The notes beneath the pieces are model-generated. The model ran no database searches. It was not told the origin of the DNA and worked only from the letters and a program-made list of their open reading frames with translations. 64,000 nucleotides of DNA from Leishmania donovani (lineage: Eukaryota; Euglenozoa; Kinetoplastea; Trypanosomatida; Trypanosomatidae), in contig NC_018263.1 of the NCBI RefSeq assembly GCF_000227135.1, positions 425,601-489,600 of the forward strand. Reading direction: 5' to 3'. Shown piece after piece: positions 1-9,279 of this stretch. Positions within the stretch are counted from its first letter, which is position 1, and each line of letters opens with the position of its first letter. The translations under genes and the position numbers were made by a program.

Positions 1-1
1 A

Positions 2-373
2 GAGCCGCCGGAGCTCAAGCAGCGCCGCGCCTCCTCGCGGTCGCTCTTACTCGATGACGAGGAGGAGATCTCCATGCTGGGCGGGCGGCGGCGTGGCGGC
101 AGAGGTGCGACCGCGGCGGGCGATGCGGCCCGCGCGAAGGACGACAAGGGTGTGGGCCAGACGAGGTGGGGTGTTATTCCACACGAATACCTCAGCACTT
201 TTGTGCAAACCCTGGACCGTCGCGGGGAACGGGAGGCGCCGCTGCGGCACGCACTTGAGACGCTAGAGCCGTACCTTACTGCTTTGGAAGAGCCGCGAGA
301 GGGGCGTGAGACGCGGGCCCGCGCGCACATGTTCGGGTATATGAACCTCCTAAAGGTCGACTTCACGTCCTAA
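2..373 (+). CDS. 3' end of an unidentified protein gene (partial)
   Basis: The reading frame is open from the first bases of the window and stops at 373, giving the last 123 residues of a longer protein. The visible part begins with a charged, low-complexity stretch (Ser/Arg followed by an acidic DDEEE run and Gly/Arg repeats). It ends in a more ordered helix-like segment with the motif IPHEYLSTFVQTLDRR and a C-terminus of LLKVDFTS. I do not recognise a family. The internal ATG at 74 is not taken as the start because the frame continues upstream to the window edge. It is the upstream neighbour of RPL24 on the same strand, with a spacer of about 500 bases. Confidence 0.6.
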   Translation, partial: EPPELKQRRASSRSLLLDDEEEISMLGGRRRGGRGATAAGDAARAKDDKGVGQTRWGVIPHEYLSTFVQTLDRRGEREAPLRHALETLEPYLTALEEPREGRETRARAHMFGYMNLLKVDFTS

Positions 374-878
374 GCTAACAGAGGGCCTTCTTCTCCGCTA
401 TCTAGAGCACGGAGCTATCTCTGTCTCGAGCGCGACAGCCAGCGGCCGTACTTAGCGGTGGTCTCTAGAAAGGAATAGAATAAGCGCCCTCGCGTCTTTC
501 CGTATGCAGGATGTGCCACATAATTAAGCCACAAACCGCTGTTTGGTCCCTGTTTTCCTTCTTCGTGTGCTGTAGCTTCTTACACACAGACCTACTGTAA
601 AGCTGGATGAGCCCTGCATGTACTGCGGGCAGAGCTGGTGGAGTTTTGGTTCCAACTGTGCTCTGCCCATATCGCGCGACGCTCTGCGCTGGCTGCACCG
701 ACCGTGCCATGACTTCTGGTTGCCCTACGGAACAACAGACCATGCTCCCGGGAATCCCGAGCCGCGCCTCGTTTTACCGTGTTTCCACAAATCCTCCTCC
801 TCTCGCGCTCTTTCCTGCTATACTGTGGTCGCGTATCATCATTCTCGCAAACTCTGCTCTTCACGTCATACAGCAGCC
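374..878 (+). other. Intergenic spacer upstream of RPL24 copy 1
   Basis: No gene seen. A pyrimidine-rich tract at about 777-830 precedes the RPL24 start and is the likely polypyrimidine signal for spliced-leader addition. Confidence 0.6.
872..873 (+). promoter_or_regulatory. Candidate spliced-leader acceptor AG for RPL24
   Basis: This is the first AG after the pyrimidine tract at 777-830. It would leave a 5'UTR of only 5 bases before the ATG at 879. A second AG at 875-876 is equally possible. Confidence 0.45.
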
Positions 879-1372
879 ATGCGTACGATCGAGTGCGAGT
901 TCTCCCACTTCGCGGTGCACCCCGGCCACGGCCGCNNNNNNNNNNNNNNNNNNNNNNNNNNNNNNNNNNNNNNNNNNNNNNNNNNNNNNNNNNNNNNNNN
1001 NNNNNNNNNNNNNNNNNNNNNNNNNNNNNNNNNNTGCACCCCGGCCACGGCCGCCGGTACGTGCCGTTCGCGTTCCTGTCGACGAAGCCGGTGCTGACCT
1101 TCTCGCGGCCGAAGTGCTTCGCACTGTACATGCGCAAGAAGAACCCGCGCTTCATTCCGTGGACGCGCACGTACCGCCGCATCCACCGCAAGACGACGAC
1201 GGACCGCGTGAACCGCCGCCGCGCCGCGCGCGCGGTGAGGGTGCAGCGCGCGATCGTCGGTGCGGACCTGTCCTACATCCAGGAGGTGCGCGCGGCGCGC
1301 AAGGAGGACCGCTCCGCCAAGGCCAAGGCCATCCGCGCGGAGGTGGCCGAGCGCAAGGCCGCCAAGAAGTAG
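879..1372 (+). CDS. RPL24: 60S ribosomal protein L24 (eL24), interrupted by a false gap
   Basis: Structural protein of the large cytosolic ribosomal subunit. The start reads MRTIECEFSHFAVHPGHGR, matching the conserved L24e N-terminus including the PGHGRRY motif. After the gap the protein continues with RYVPFAFLSTK, the KKNPRFIPWT segment and a basic Ala/Lys-rich tail ending RKAAKK. A run of 99 N (936-1034) lies inside the gene. The 20 bases before the run (916-935) are identical to the 20 after it (1035-1054), and as written the two halves are out of frame. Counting the shared bases once restores an uninterrupted 124-residue protein, the normal length for this family. The break is therefore an assembly artefact. 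A second copy ends at 6986. Confidence 0.93.
936..1034. other. 99-N assembly gap (false gap inside RPL24)
   Basis: Placeholder of 99 N with a 20-base exact repeat on either side. The true gap length is most likely negative, meaning overlapping contig ends. Confidence 0.9.
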
Positions 1373-2106
1373 AGCTGTGCCGATGCTCGTCCTTTTGATG
1401 CATATTGCAATGGCCGCCCGCTGTCGCTAGCATGCGGGCGCGGACTTTGCGGTGTGCTGCAACTGCCCTTGGTTGTGTTTCGTTTTGTTTTTGTCTTTGA
1501 GTAGCATTTGCAAGCAAGCAAAGAAAAAAAAAGGAGCCACGCTGCCGTGATGAACTTGTGGCAAATGAGGGAGCAGCTGGCCGCCTTCTGCGCCGTGTGT
1601 GTGCTTCACGTACTCCACTATGGGCACCGCTGGTCATGTCCGTGTTGTTGCGCGCGTCGCATGTGCGGATGGTACGTTATACCGAACGACGCCACGCAAC
1701 ATACATGTATTTGGGTTTTCTGCTGTTTGCTGGAATGCTTGAACGTTTGCGGATGCCTTTCAGTGTGAAGCTGGGCAGTGTTTCGTCTCGCACAGCGAGG
1801 CCTGCGCTGTGCGCCACCACCTTGCCCTATGTCGCATATGTGTGTTTTGTTTTCTTTACACAGACATTGAATCGACATCCGCTTCTCTGCTTCTTCTGAT
1901 GGTCGTGCTTTCCCAGCTGCAGTGCTGCCGCTGCTGCCTGAGCAGCTCGACGGCTGCTTGTCACTGCTAGATTTTAAAAGAAACACTTTTATGCAGAGCA
2001 CATAAGGAGTGCGTACCGTCGCACTGTATCATGAGCTTCGGCTCAGGAATCTTCGCTGGCATCGTTATCGCTGGCTAGCCAAGGTGTGGAGGCTTCGGTG
2101 GATGAG
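1373..2106 (+). other. Intergenic spacer, RPL24 3' region
   Basis: No coding sequence supported. It holds an A-rich run near 1520-1533 and a pyrimidine-rich stretch around 1875-1915 suitable for trans-splicing of the next gene. The sequence diverges from the downstream L24 copy within about ten bases of the stop codon. Confidence 0.5.
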
Positions 2107-3843
2107 ATGCCGCCGACTTCCACGAGGCCCACGGTAGCTGGGGGCCGCCGTGTGTACCACTTGGGTAACGCAGTCCTCTCTGCCGTTGTGTTCGTGATCA
2201 CCCTAGTGCTGTCGATGGTCATGCTTGATCCCCAGCGCAACAGTCACTTGCTCTCTGCGCGGCGTCGCACCCCTCCGATCGATTTCACGGACAGTGTGCT
2301 GGCCGGGGGTTTCACTCCTGTCGTCGTCAGCGTGAACAAACACACGGTGCTTGTCGTGCCAGCAGCACCCATCCACGGCACCAGGTACGTATCCAGGTCC
2401 CTGGACAGTTTCTTCTCGGTCGGGCTCGGCTCTGCCAACGGCACTAGTTCCGCGGGATATCATGAGGAGGCAGAAAGGCACTCGCAGGGGGCAATCACAC
2501 TGTCGGACGTCTACAGCGCCGTACTACTGCACGAAGGAGTGGCCGATGCTACACAGGCGCCTGACGAGACCGCTGAGACAGTGGAGACTTTCCCCCTGTC
2601 ATCGCGCCGACCTTCCGTGTTGCACCTCTGCAGCGCCCTGTCGTGTGTGACGCCGTACGTCGCTCAGCAGTGGTCTGATCGAGCGGCGGCGGCACTACTA
2701 CTGGCTAATAAAACCAAAGACGGCGCTACCGCCGATCGCTCGCGGGCTCGTCCGGTGGCTAACTTTGCTCTCGTCTTCGGCGAAGCGAGCGAGTCGCTCG
2801 CGGTGATGCGGGAGCTCGGGGAGCACCGCGTATTAACTGCCCAGATTCCGGTCGCGCACTCGGATCATCCTCAGTCAGCCATGCCGCTTGTCGGGAAGCT
2901 GGAGTTGGCCGATTTGCAGGCCTCGTGTAGCTCACTCAAGCAGTGCAGCTACCGCTCCCCTGTCAAACACGCTCAACTCGAGACGCTTCTAAAAGCGCAA
3001 GCACAGCAGCTGCCCGCAGAAGCTTCCAGGAAACGCTTGTTCAAGGAATGGGTGCGGCGGAACGACTCTCACTCGGGAGGCTTGGCCTGGGGTGCCGTCG
3101 ATGTGCTCCCCTTCACCTTCGTAACCTTTGGGAAGTCGAACACGCTGCATGGCTTTCCGCTGGACTTGGTACACGTGGACGTAGGCAGCGGCGACAGCGT
3201 GGCGGCTCTCGCATACCTCGACGCACTTGCCTCTGACACGGCGATGACGGAAAATCTGAAGCCAAGAAACCTGCTCGTTTCGGTCTTTGCCTCAGAGTGG
3301 GTGAATGCCATAGTGGAGACGTTGCTGCTGCTCGAGGTGGGGCAGCGGTACAGCGCGATTCCGCTGCACGACTCGTGCGTGGGACTCGAACGGCATTTCA
3401 CTCCTCGTCAGCGGTGGAGCCTGTCGCACATGCTTTCGTGGATGGGCAAACAAGCGCTAGAGGGAACATATCTTAGCCCCTCTCTCGAGCGGAGTCGTGC
3501 TGCACAGATACCGTTGTGCACTGTGTTGCTATCGCGTCAAGTGAACACTCTTGACGAGCTCCTCCAGATGGCATCGAAGGCAATCGACTCTTATCCGCCT
3601 GCCGCCTCACCTGTGGAGCGCTTTTTTTACTATTCCCTGGGTATCTCGCCCAAGGACGAAGAACTTCTCACGCCGCTGCCGGAGGCGGCATCGGGTGCCA
3701 AGGCGTTTGCCCTGCCTAGCACGCCCGATGTCGCGCGTGAGGTGATTGGCTTTCTTGTGCAGTACATCTATTTCTTAATCCCGATTGGCGTGGGGTTTTC
3801 TCTGACGCGCAACCTTTGTCGCCGTCGTGGAGTGTGCGGATGA
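2107..3843 (+). CDS. Two-TM membrane protein with large luminal domain, unknown
   Basis: A 578-residue protein. I start at the ATG at 2107; the frame is open further upstream but without another ATG nearby. A hydrophobic segment lies near the N-terminus (about residues 20-40, LGNAVLSAVVFVITLVLSMV). A second lies close to the C-terminus (about 545-566, VIGFLVQYIYFLIPIGVGFS) and is followed by a short basic tail. About 500 soluble residues lie between them, with possible N-glycosylation sites (NGT, NKT, NDS). This N-TM / large lumen / C-TM layout resembles PIG-S-type GPI-transamidase subunits and the trypanosomatid TTA proteins. I saw no decisive motif, so that is only a hypothesis. Other ER or Golgi membrane proteins fit equally well. 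Confidence 0.75.
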   Translation: MPPTSTRPTVAGGRRVYHLGNAVLSAVVFVITLVLSMVMLDPQRNSHLLSARRRTPPIDFTDSVLAGGFTPVVVSVNKHTVLVVPAAPIHGTRYVSRSLDSFFSVGLGSANGTSSAGYHEEAERHSQGAITLSDVYSAVLLHEGVADATQAPDETAETVETFPLSSRRPSVLHLCSALSCVTPYVAQQWSDRAAAALLLANKTKDGATADRSRARPVANFALVFGEASESLAVMRELGEHRVLTAQIPVAHSDHPQSAMPLVGKLELADLQASCSSLKQCSYRSPVKHAQLETLLKAQAQQLPAEASRKRLFKEWVRRNDSHSGGLAWGAVDVLPFTFVTFGKSNTLHGFPLDLVHVDVGSGDSVAALAYLDALASDTAMTENLKPRNLLVSVFASEWVNAIVETLLLLEVGQRYSAIPLHDSCVGLERHFTPRQRWSLSHMLSWMGKQALEGTYLSPSLERSRAAQIPLCTVLLSRQVNTLDELLQMASKAIDSYPPAASPVERFFYYSLGISPKDEELLTPLPEAASGAKAFALPSTPDVAREVIGFLVQYIYFLIPIGVGFSLTRNLCRRRGVCG

Positions 3844-5258
3844 CGTCGTTACGGGGCCGCTTCGGGGAGAGCAAGAGCTGACGTGTGGGTGGGTGAGGGG
3901 AGTGTGGCGGAGCTGAGATGGGTGCGCCGGTAAGGACGGAGACGCGGATAAAGGGGGACAAGGCTGGAGGGCAAAGGGCAATGTGGGCAAGGGGGCAAAA
4001 CGCCTTGGTGGGCCACTGCTTGTCACCGCTCTGGACCTCCCGTAAGCCGCTTCTGTCCCCTGTCTGGAGGCCCGACCGCAGCAGCACCAGTGGCGACGCT
4101 GGCAAAATGCAGTCGCGCGAAAAAAAAATGGCGGGCAAGGCTTCTCCAGCCTCTGCTCAATAGTGGCTCTATGTCGCGGTTTCGCAGGCTGACGGCAGTC
4201 ATCCGCCATTCCCTGCGCCGACGAGACCAACAGAGTCTCCAGTGCCGGCCTGGAAGCCGCTGTGCGCGAGGGTGCTCGCTGTGCATTACGTGTCGGCACT
4301 GCCAAGAACAAACACTGAAAAATTCAAAAGAGCACTGCAGCACACGTTGACGGGCTAGAGCCCCCGGTGCTTTAACTGCTCCTATGCACGGAGGGTACCG
4401 CGGTAGAGGTGCTCCTGCGCTCACGTTTCTGCACACCCTCTCTCACTAGGCGGAGGCGTAAAAACGGGGTGCGGTCTCCGGGGGTGGGCGGTGTGCGGGG
4501 TATCGTGCGACCTGTTCTGTCAGGCCCCGCTACACTTCGTGCGAACTCCCACAAGCGGCTTATATGCCGTCTGCGATGCGCACTGGCTGTTTCGTTTGGC
4601 TCGCTCTACTTGTTGCTCCCTCTTTTCTTTTTGGCCGCTGCTACTTGTTCCATCTCGACCTCTTCGTCGCGGGACTGTGCGGACTGCCTACTTGGCTGCG
4701 TTTTGGCTCTCTCTCGCTATGTGGGTCGCATGCATGTTGCTTTTTTCCTCTTTCCCTCGGCGCACCGGAACACTGCACCAACGGAAGCATGCGTGCGCAC
4801 GGTGCCTGTGGTGCAGGAACCAAGAAGCAGCTGCGCGAAAGCCGTAGTGCGGTCGTCCTTCACCCCCGCCCCCTTCGCCGTTTTTCACTTGGTACCGCTT
4901 CGCGCGGCATGTTGTTTTCGCCACTTCTGTCTGCTTCTCCTCAGGGATTTCCTTCCTTGTGACTGCGATTCCCACGCGCTCGAAAGACCGAGGTGCCGAG
5001 AGTTTGCCATTTTGCGGGAGCGTGTGTGTGTGTGTGTGTGTGCGGTATTGCCTGCCGCACGCTTCGACTCCTTGCGCGCTTGTTCTTTGCTTTTGTTTCG
5101 TTTTCGCCTTGTCGTTTTTTTTTTGTTGGCTTGTTTGTACTCGGCGAGTGGCGTATCGCTGTTCTCTTCTTGTCCTCGAGCGCCTTTGAGTACGTGGACT
5201 AACTCTGGAAAGCACAGAGACACCACCAACACAAAGACGCACTTGGAGGCGAATCGCC
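3844..5258 (+). other. 1.4 kb intergenic spacer
   Basis: Pyrimidine-rich from about 4600 to 5130, with a (TG)n microsatellite at 5022-5042 and a T9 run near 5116. The long open frames here are low-complexity Ser/Leu/Cys translations of pyrimidine tracts and are not taken as genes. Confidence 0.55.
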
Positions 5259-5720
5259 ATGGCGTCTTTTCTGCGCACGTTTGCGATACTGTGCATCATC
5301 GCTGGTGTATTACTGCAGGGCAGCACAGCGCGGGCACCCCCGCGAGCGGTACGAGCATTTGAGACCAAGTTCAACTCTGTGAGTCAGGCGTGCCGCGGCG
5401 TTCTCGAAACGGAGTGCCCATCGGATGGGTTGGCGCGCACAGACTGCTTGATGGAGCACATAGTGGACAATGCCAACCATGAGTGCAAGATGTGGCTCTC
5501 CTGGCGAGCTAACTGCTTTGCCTACGCCACGGTGTACCTCATACCCCAGGGCAAGTGCAATTTTAAACCGCATCAGGCGACGTCGCAGCTGATCCGGAAC
5601 TGCCTCCGCAACACGGAAAAGAGCGAGCTGCCGGCGGTCTGCTCCGGTTCTCCCTACTACAAGTCACTCACGCTGCGCGTCCCACGGCGCATGGACAGCG
5701 ATGCCGCCGCCGACCTGTAG
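5259..5720 (+). CDS. Small secreted Cys-rich protein, possible GLG1-like repeats
   Basis: A 153-residue protein with a clear N-terminal signal peptide (about residues 1-25, hydrophobic core FAILCIIAGVLLQG, cleavage likely after STARA). The mature part has eight cysteines and no further membrane segment, so it is probably luminal or secreted. The spacing of the first cysteines (ACRGVLETEC, then DCL, then HECKMWL) and a second, similar block (KC ... NCLRNTEK ... VC) recall the cysteine-rich GLG1 repeat of Golgi glycoprotein 1. That assignment is inference from pattern only. The ATG has a favourable context and follows a long pyrimidine tract. It lies between the two RPL24 copies. Confidence 0.75.
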   Translation: MASFLRTFAILCIIAGVLLQGSTARAPPRAVRAFETKFNSVSQACRGVLETECPSDGLARTDCLMEHIVDNANHECKMWLSWRANCFAYATVYLIPQGKCNFKPHQATSQLIRNCLRNTEKSELPAVCSGSPYYKSLTLRVPRRMDSDAAADL

Positions 5721-6599
5721 AGACGCGAAAAAGGTTGCGCACGGCAGGAGATTGGCGGCGTATGCGTCGGCGTAGCTCTCTCAACACTTTCTGCAGAAGA
5801 CAGGCCGCCATGTGTGCTATCCTCTTCAGGTTTTGACGTGCCTGAGCTTCTTTGCGGGCGTGACACTTGGCTTATGGGAAAGCACACTGGGGATCTTCGG
5901 TTGCGCGTCATGTGCCTACTTCACGCCGGGCCTCCTATACACGCTCTTTCCAGTCCCCCTTTTTTTGTAGCCTTCGTCTTCGATGGTGATGCGTGCCGGC
6001 TTTGCTCGTTTCTGCCACCATTGTGAAGAGCCCCGCGCAGTAGTGTTACGATAAAGCGGCACGTGACCTCTTTTGAGGCCTCTCTCTGCCTCTGTCTTTT
6101 GCTTTATGCTCTCTTAATCAACTGCATCCATCACAACTTGCGTTTCTGTCTACCAGGTGGAAGGGAGGATGTTCCCCCCCCCCAACCCTCTTCACGACAA
6201 AAAAAAAGAAGGCAATACCGATATCCCTTCGGTGATGCAAGCGCTGTGACAGCCATCTTGGCACCCGCAAGAACAGAGCAGAGGACCTCAAGTGGGCCCG
6301 ATAATGAGTGCTCGCTGCAAGGCCCTCCTCGACTCTACTGGCAAGAAGGGGATTCACGCACGTCGTTCTCTGATGTAGCTCTCTTCTAATGCATCGACGA
6401 TACCTGTCGTGACTCTCTCGCAAACGCTCCCACTATTACTTCTCTCCCTGCTTTGCTGGCGTGGGCTTCGTTGCTGACCTTCTACACCCTTCGCAATGAT
6501 GCCCCGCTCCTTGGCTCTCTCTTTGCCATCTGGCTGCACACGCTGTCGCCATAGTGCTCGATTTGTCTCCTCTCCCCCCCCCCTCACGAACACACTTGT
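5721..6599 (+). other. Intergenic spacer upstream of RPL24 copy 2
   Basis: No gene seen. It contains a C9 run near 6174-6183, an A9 run near 6199-6207 and a C-rich pyrimidine tract at 6568-6588 just before the gap, the expected position of the trans-splice signal for the second RPL24 gene. Confidence 0.55.
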
Positions 6600-6930
6600 N
6601 NNNNNNNNNNNNNNNNNNNNNNNNNNNNNNNNNNNNNNNNNNNNNNNNNNNNNNNNNNNNNNNNNNNNNNNNNNNNNNNNNNNNNNNNNNNNNNNNNNNN
6701 NNNNNNNNNNNNNNNNNNNNNNNNNNNNNNNNNNNNNNNNNNNNNNNNNNNNNNNNNNNNNNNNNNNNNNNNNNNNNNNNNNNNNNNNNNNNNNNNNNNN
6801 NNNNNNNNNNNNNNNNNNNNNNNNNNNNNNNNNNNNNNNNNNNNNNNNNNNNNNNNNNNNNNNNNNNNNNNNNNNNNNNNNNNNNNNNNNNNNNNNNNNN
6901 NNNNNNNNNNNNNNNNNNNNNNNNNNNNNN
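6600..6930. other. 331-N assembly gap
   Basis: This is the only gap in the window that is not 99 N long, so its size may be estimated from paired reads. It covers about 319 bases of RPL24 coding sequence if copy 2 is intact. Confidence 0.85.
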
Positions 6931-6986
6931 CCAAGGCCAAGGCCATCCGCGCGGAGGTGGCCGAGCGCAAGGCCGCCAAGAAGTAG
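6600..6986 (+). CDS. RPL24: 60S ribosomal protein L24, second copy (mostly in a gap)
   Basis: Only the last 56 coding bases (6931-6986) are visible. They are identical to the 3' end of the first RPL24 copy, encoding AKAIRAEVAERKAAKK and a stop. The rest falls in a 331-N run (6600-6930). A full 375-base L24 coding region ending at 6986 would start at about 6612, leaving only 12 bases of gap for 5'UTR, so the gap is just large enough for an intact gene. I therefore infer a complete duplicate that the assembler could not resolve because the copies are near-identical. The start coordinate given is the gap edge, not an observed ATG. The two copies are separated by two unrelated genes, so this is not a simple tandem array. 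Confidence 0.75.
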   Translation, partial: XXXXXXXXXXXXXXXXXXXXXXXXXXXXXXXXXXXXXXXXXXXXXXXXXXXXXXXXXXXXXXXXXXXXXXXXXXXXXXXXXXXXXXXXXXXXXXXXXXXXXXXXXXXXXXXKAKAIRAEVAERKAAKK

Positions 6987-7659
6987 AGCTGCGCCGCCTT
7001 TCTTTCCATGAAGCGAGCCGGGCCTTTCTTGTTGTTTCGTTTGTTTCTGACCATCATTTCGTGAGCGTAACAAAAGAAAAAAGACGTGTGTGTGTGTGTG
7101 TGTGTATGCCGGCATGGACTTCTTCGCGGCTTCTGCGAAGGATCCCGCTTCGGTGTTGCGCCGGCAGAAGGCTGCATCGTCCGAGGCTGAACCACGTGCA
7201 AGGGGGTGAGGGGCGCGCGGCGGTTTGCGGATGCGTCGAAGCAAGCGCCCGCGGTTCCATTTTTCGCTTCGTGTGCCTCTGCTGTCCCCGTGAGTGCCGT
7301 CTTGGACGCCTTTTCCAATGGTGCACGGTGTGACAATCGGAGGCCGTACTCAGCCTCTCCTGCCGGTGCTTCTCTCACCTCGCCTCGTTGGCGCATGTCG
7401 CTGCCTGCATATATATATATATATGTATTGGGCTCTCTCTCTTCAATCTCTCTCTCTTGTAGTGCTCTCTTTTCTTTCCTCTTTCACTGGTCGTTGTCGG
7501 CGGTGTGCAAGACACGTTCTGCGCTGTTCCCGTACGGAGGGGCGGTGCATGGCGAATAAAAGTGCCCGCCCCGTGCCGCTTCGGCTACCCCAGCTGTAAT
7601 GAGACGCGTGCAGCGAGCTGCCCTACATCGAGCCTTGTGTTTTACGCTGTGGCCTTGGC
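6987..7659 (+). other. Intergenic spacer with microsatellites
   Basis: Contains (TG)n at 7086-7105, an (AT)n tract at 7409-7424 and a CT-rich polypyrimidine tract at about 7434-7490 before the HORMA gene. No gene supported. Confidence 0.55.
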
Positions 7660-9279
7660 ATGACGTCGACCGTGACAGCCGTGAACCAGACGCAGAGTCT
7701 GGCGGCGATTCGAAACTTTGTGCGCGCCTCCGTTTCGTGCATCACGTATGCAAGGGGGCTCTGCAGCGACAATGCCTATGAGCAGCGCCCGTTTCTTGGT
7801 CTTCCACTCCGCCAGCTCATACCATCAACCACCGAGTCCGTCACAATCTCGGAGTGGATCGAGAAGGGCGCCTTTGACGCCCTGAACCGCAACTATCTAA
7901 AAGAGATGTCTCTGTGCGTATACGACGCGGCGTGCCGCGAGCTGCTGGAGAGCTACTGCTTCGGCTTCAACTACACCGGCGACGGAGAGCGGGCGCAGAT
8001 GACGCTCAACGCCGCACAAACCATAGCAGATGGTGCCAACACGACGGCAGTCTCGCAAAGTAGCGGCGGCGCTGTCGGCATACCCACATACCGCAAGCGG
8101 CGGTGCTCGAAGCAAGAGATTCAGCACCTACTCACCTCAATCCTCGAGCGGCTGATGGATGTGGTGGAGAGTCTGCCGCCGATGCTCTCTGAGCGTGTTC
8201 TCACGATGCGCCTCACCTACTATGACGCGGTGACCCCCGCTTCCTACGAGCCTCCCTGTTTTGCGCCAGCCAGCGAGCATATGGCCCGACTTTACCAGGA
8301 CGAGGTCAAACACCATGTGCATATCGGGTCCGTGGACACTAGCCACCACCTCTTCTCCGTCGCCATACGGCACCCGCTACTGCAGCAGATTCATAGGCAG
8401 ATGACAGGCAGGACGACGTCGGCAGTGGCAACAGCGACAGGAAGAGTCCCCCTTGCCGTGGACGAAAGCGCTGCGGTCTCGATGCCGTCTGACCCACTCC
8501 GCTCTGGATGGGAGAGCAGCTTCTCCTCAGACCCGGCGGTATCGAGCGCCCTGGCACCAGCTGGTGCCACAGTCACGCACGGCGTGGTCGCAAACCACGT
8601 CTCATGTGGACGTCTCCTTTGCGCCGATGGAGAGGGCGCCGCGTTTGATGCGGAGAGTGCTGGGGAAGAGAATGCTGCTTGCTCCTCGCTCGGCGAGGTG
8701 AGCCGGGGCAGTGCTGGCAGAGCTCGCACCGGCGAGGCGCTGCGACCTTGCGAGGTGGCGGCGCTTGACGGCGTCCACCGCTTAATGGAGAAAAGCACGT
8801 CCGGCGGCGAGCGGCGCTTGCTAAGGCCGTCGGAGCTGACTTACCTGCTGTTTGCCGCGTTCGTCTTTACAAAAGCGCCGAGCGCGCGTGGTGGCCGTGG
8901 AGAATTGAAGGCTGACGAGGTAGAGGCCTATCGTGTGCTACGCTGCCCCTTCGATGTTTCTGCCGAGGCAGTTCTGCTCGTCCTGCAGCGGCTGAGCAGG
9001 GAAGATTTCCTGCAGCCCTGCAACGCCCGCGGTGCACCGACTCCGAAGAAGCCGAGGGCGCAGGACGGGAGCACACCCACCCCCGCAATCAGAGAGTGGC
9101 TTGTGCCAGACCCACCCGCATCGCTTCTCCAGCAACTCATGCAGGTCGATGCGTTGACGGAGCTGCTGACGCATGAGTCGCACCTCGTCCTGCAGGAGCT
9201 CTCTGTGTATCTGACGCGAGAGGAGTGGCGAAGGGCTCCTCGGGCGATGACTGCCAAAAGGCGACTTCGGGCCGCATAA
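7660..9279 (+). CDS. HOP1: HORMA-domain meiotic chromosome-axis protein, HOP1-like
   Basis: A 539-residue nuclear protein. Residues about 12-235 form a HORMA domain, the fold used by Hop1/HORMAD proteins that assemble on the meiotic chromosome axis. Supporting signatures are the N-terminal helix with ITYARGLCSD, KEMSLCVYDAACRELLESYCFGF (residues about 81-103) and the late-domain segment LTMRLTYYDAVTPASYEPPCF (about 181-201), typical of HORMAD proteins. An unusual Ala/Thr/Ser loop (about 113-138) interrupts the domain. A low-complexity linker follows. A conserved-looking C-terminal region (about 385-530) may be a winged-helix-like chromatin-binding module, but this is unproven. Rev7 and Mad2 are also HORMA proteins but are much shorter. 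It is of interest because sexual exchange in these parasites is cryptic. Confidence 0.82.
   Translation: MTSTVTAVNQTQSLAAIRNFVRASVSCITYARGLCSDNAYEQRPFLGLPLRQLIPSTTESVTISEWIEKGAFDALNRNYLKEMSLCVYDAACRELLESYCFGFNYTGDGERAQMTLNAAQTIADGANTTAVSQSSGGAVGIPTYRKRRCSKQEIQHLLTSILERLMDVVESLPPMLSERVLTMRLTYYDAVTPASYEPPCFAPASEHMARLYQDEVKHHVHIGSVDTSHHLFSVAIRHPLLQQIHRQMTGRTTSAVATATGRVPLAVDESAAVSMPSDPLRSGWESSFSSDPAVSSALAPAGATVTHGVVANHVSCGRLLCADGEGAAFDAESAGEENAACSSLGEVSRGSAGRARTGEALRPCEVAALDGVHRLMEKSTSGGERRLLRPSELTYLLFAAFVFTKAPSARGGRGELKADEVEAYRVLRCPFDVSAEAVLLVLQRLSREDFLQPCNARGAPTPKKPRAQDGSTPTPAIREWLVPDPPASLLQQLMQVDALTELLTHESHLVLQELSVYLTREEWRRAPRAMTAKRRLRAA

Noticed and set aside
4409..5362. 317-codon open frame on + strand
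   Set aside because: Cys/Ser/Leu-rich translation of pyrimidine-rich spacer overlapping the real gene at 5259; no domain and low complexity.
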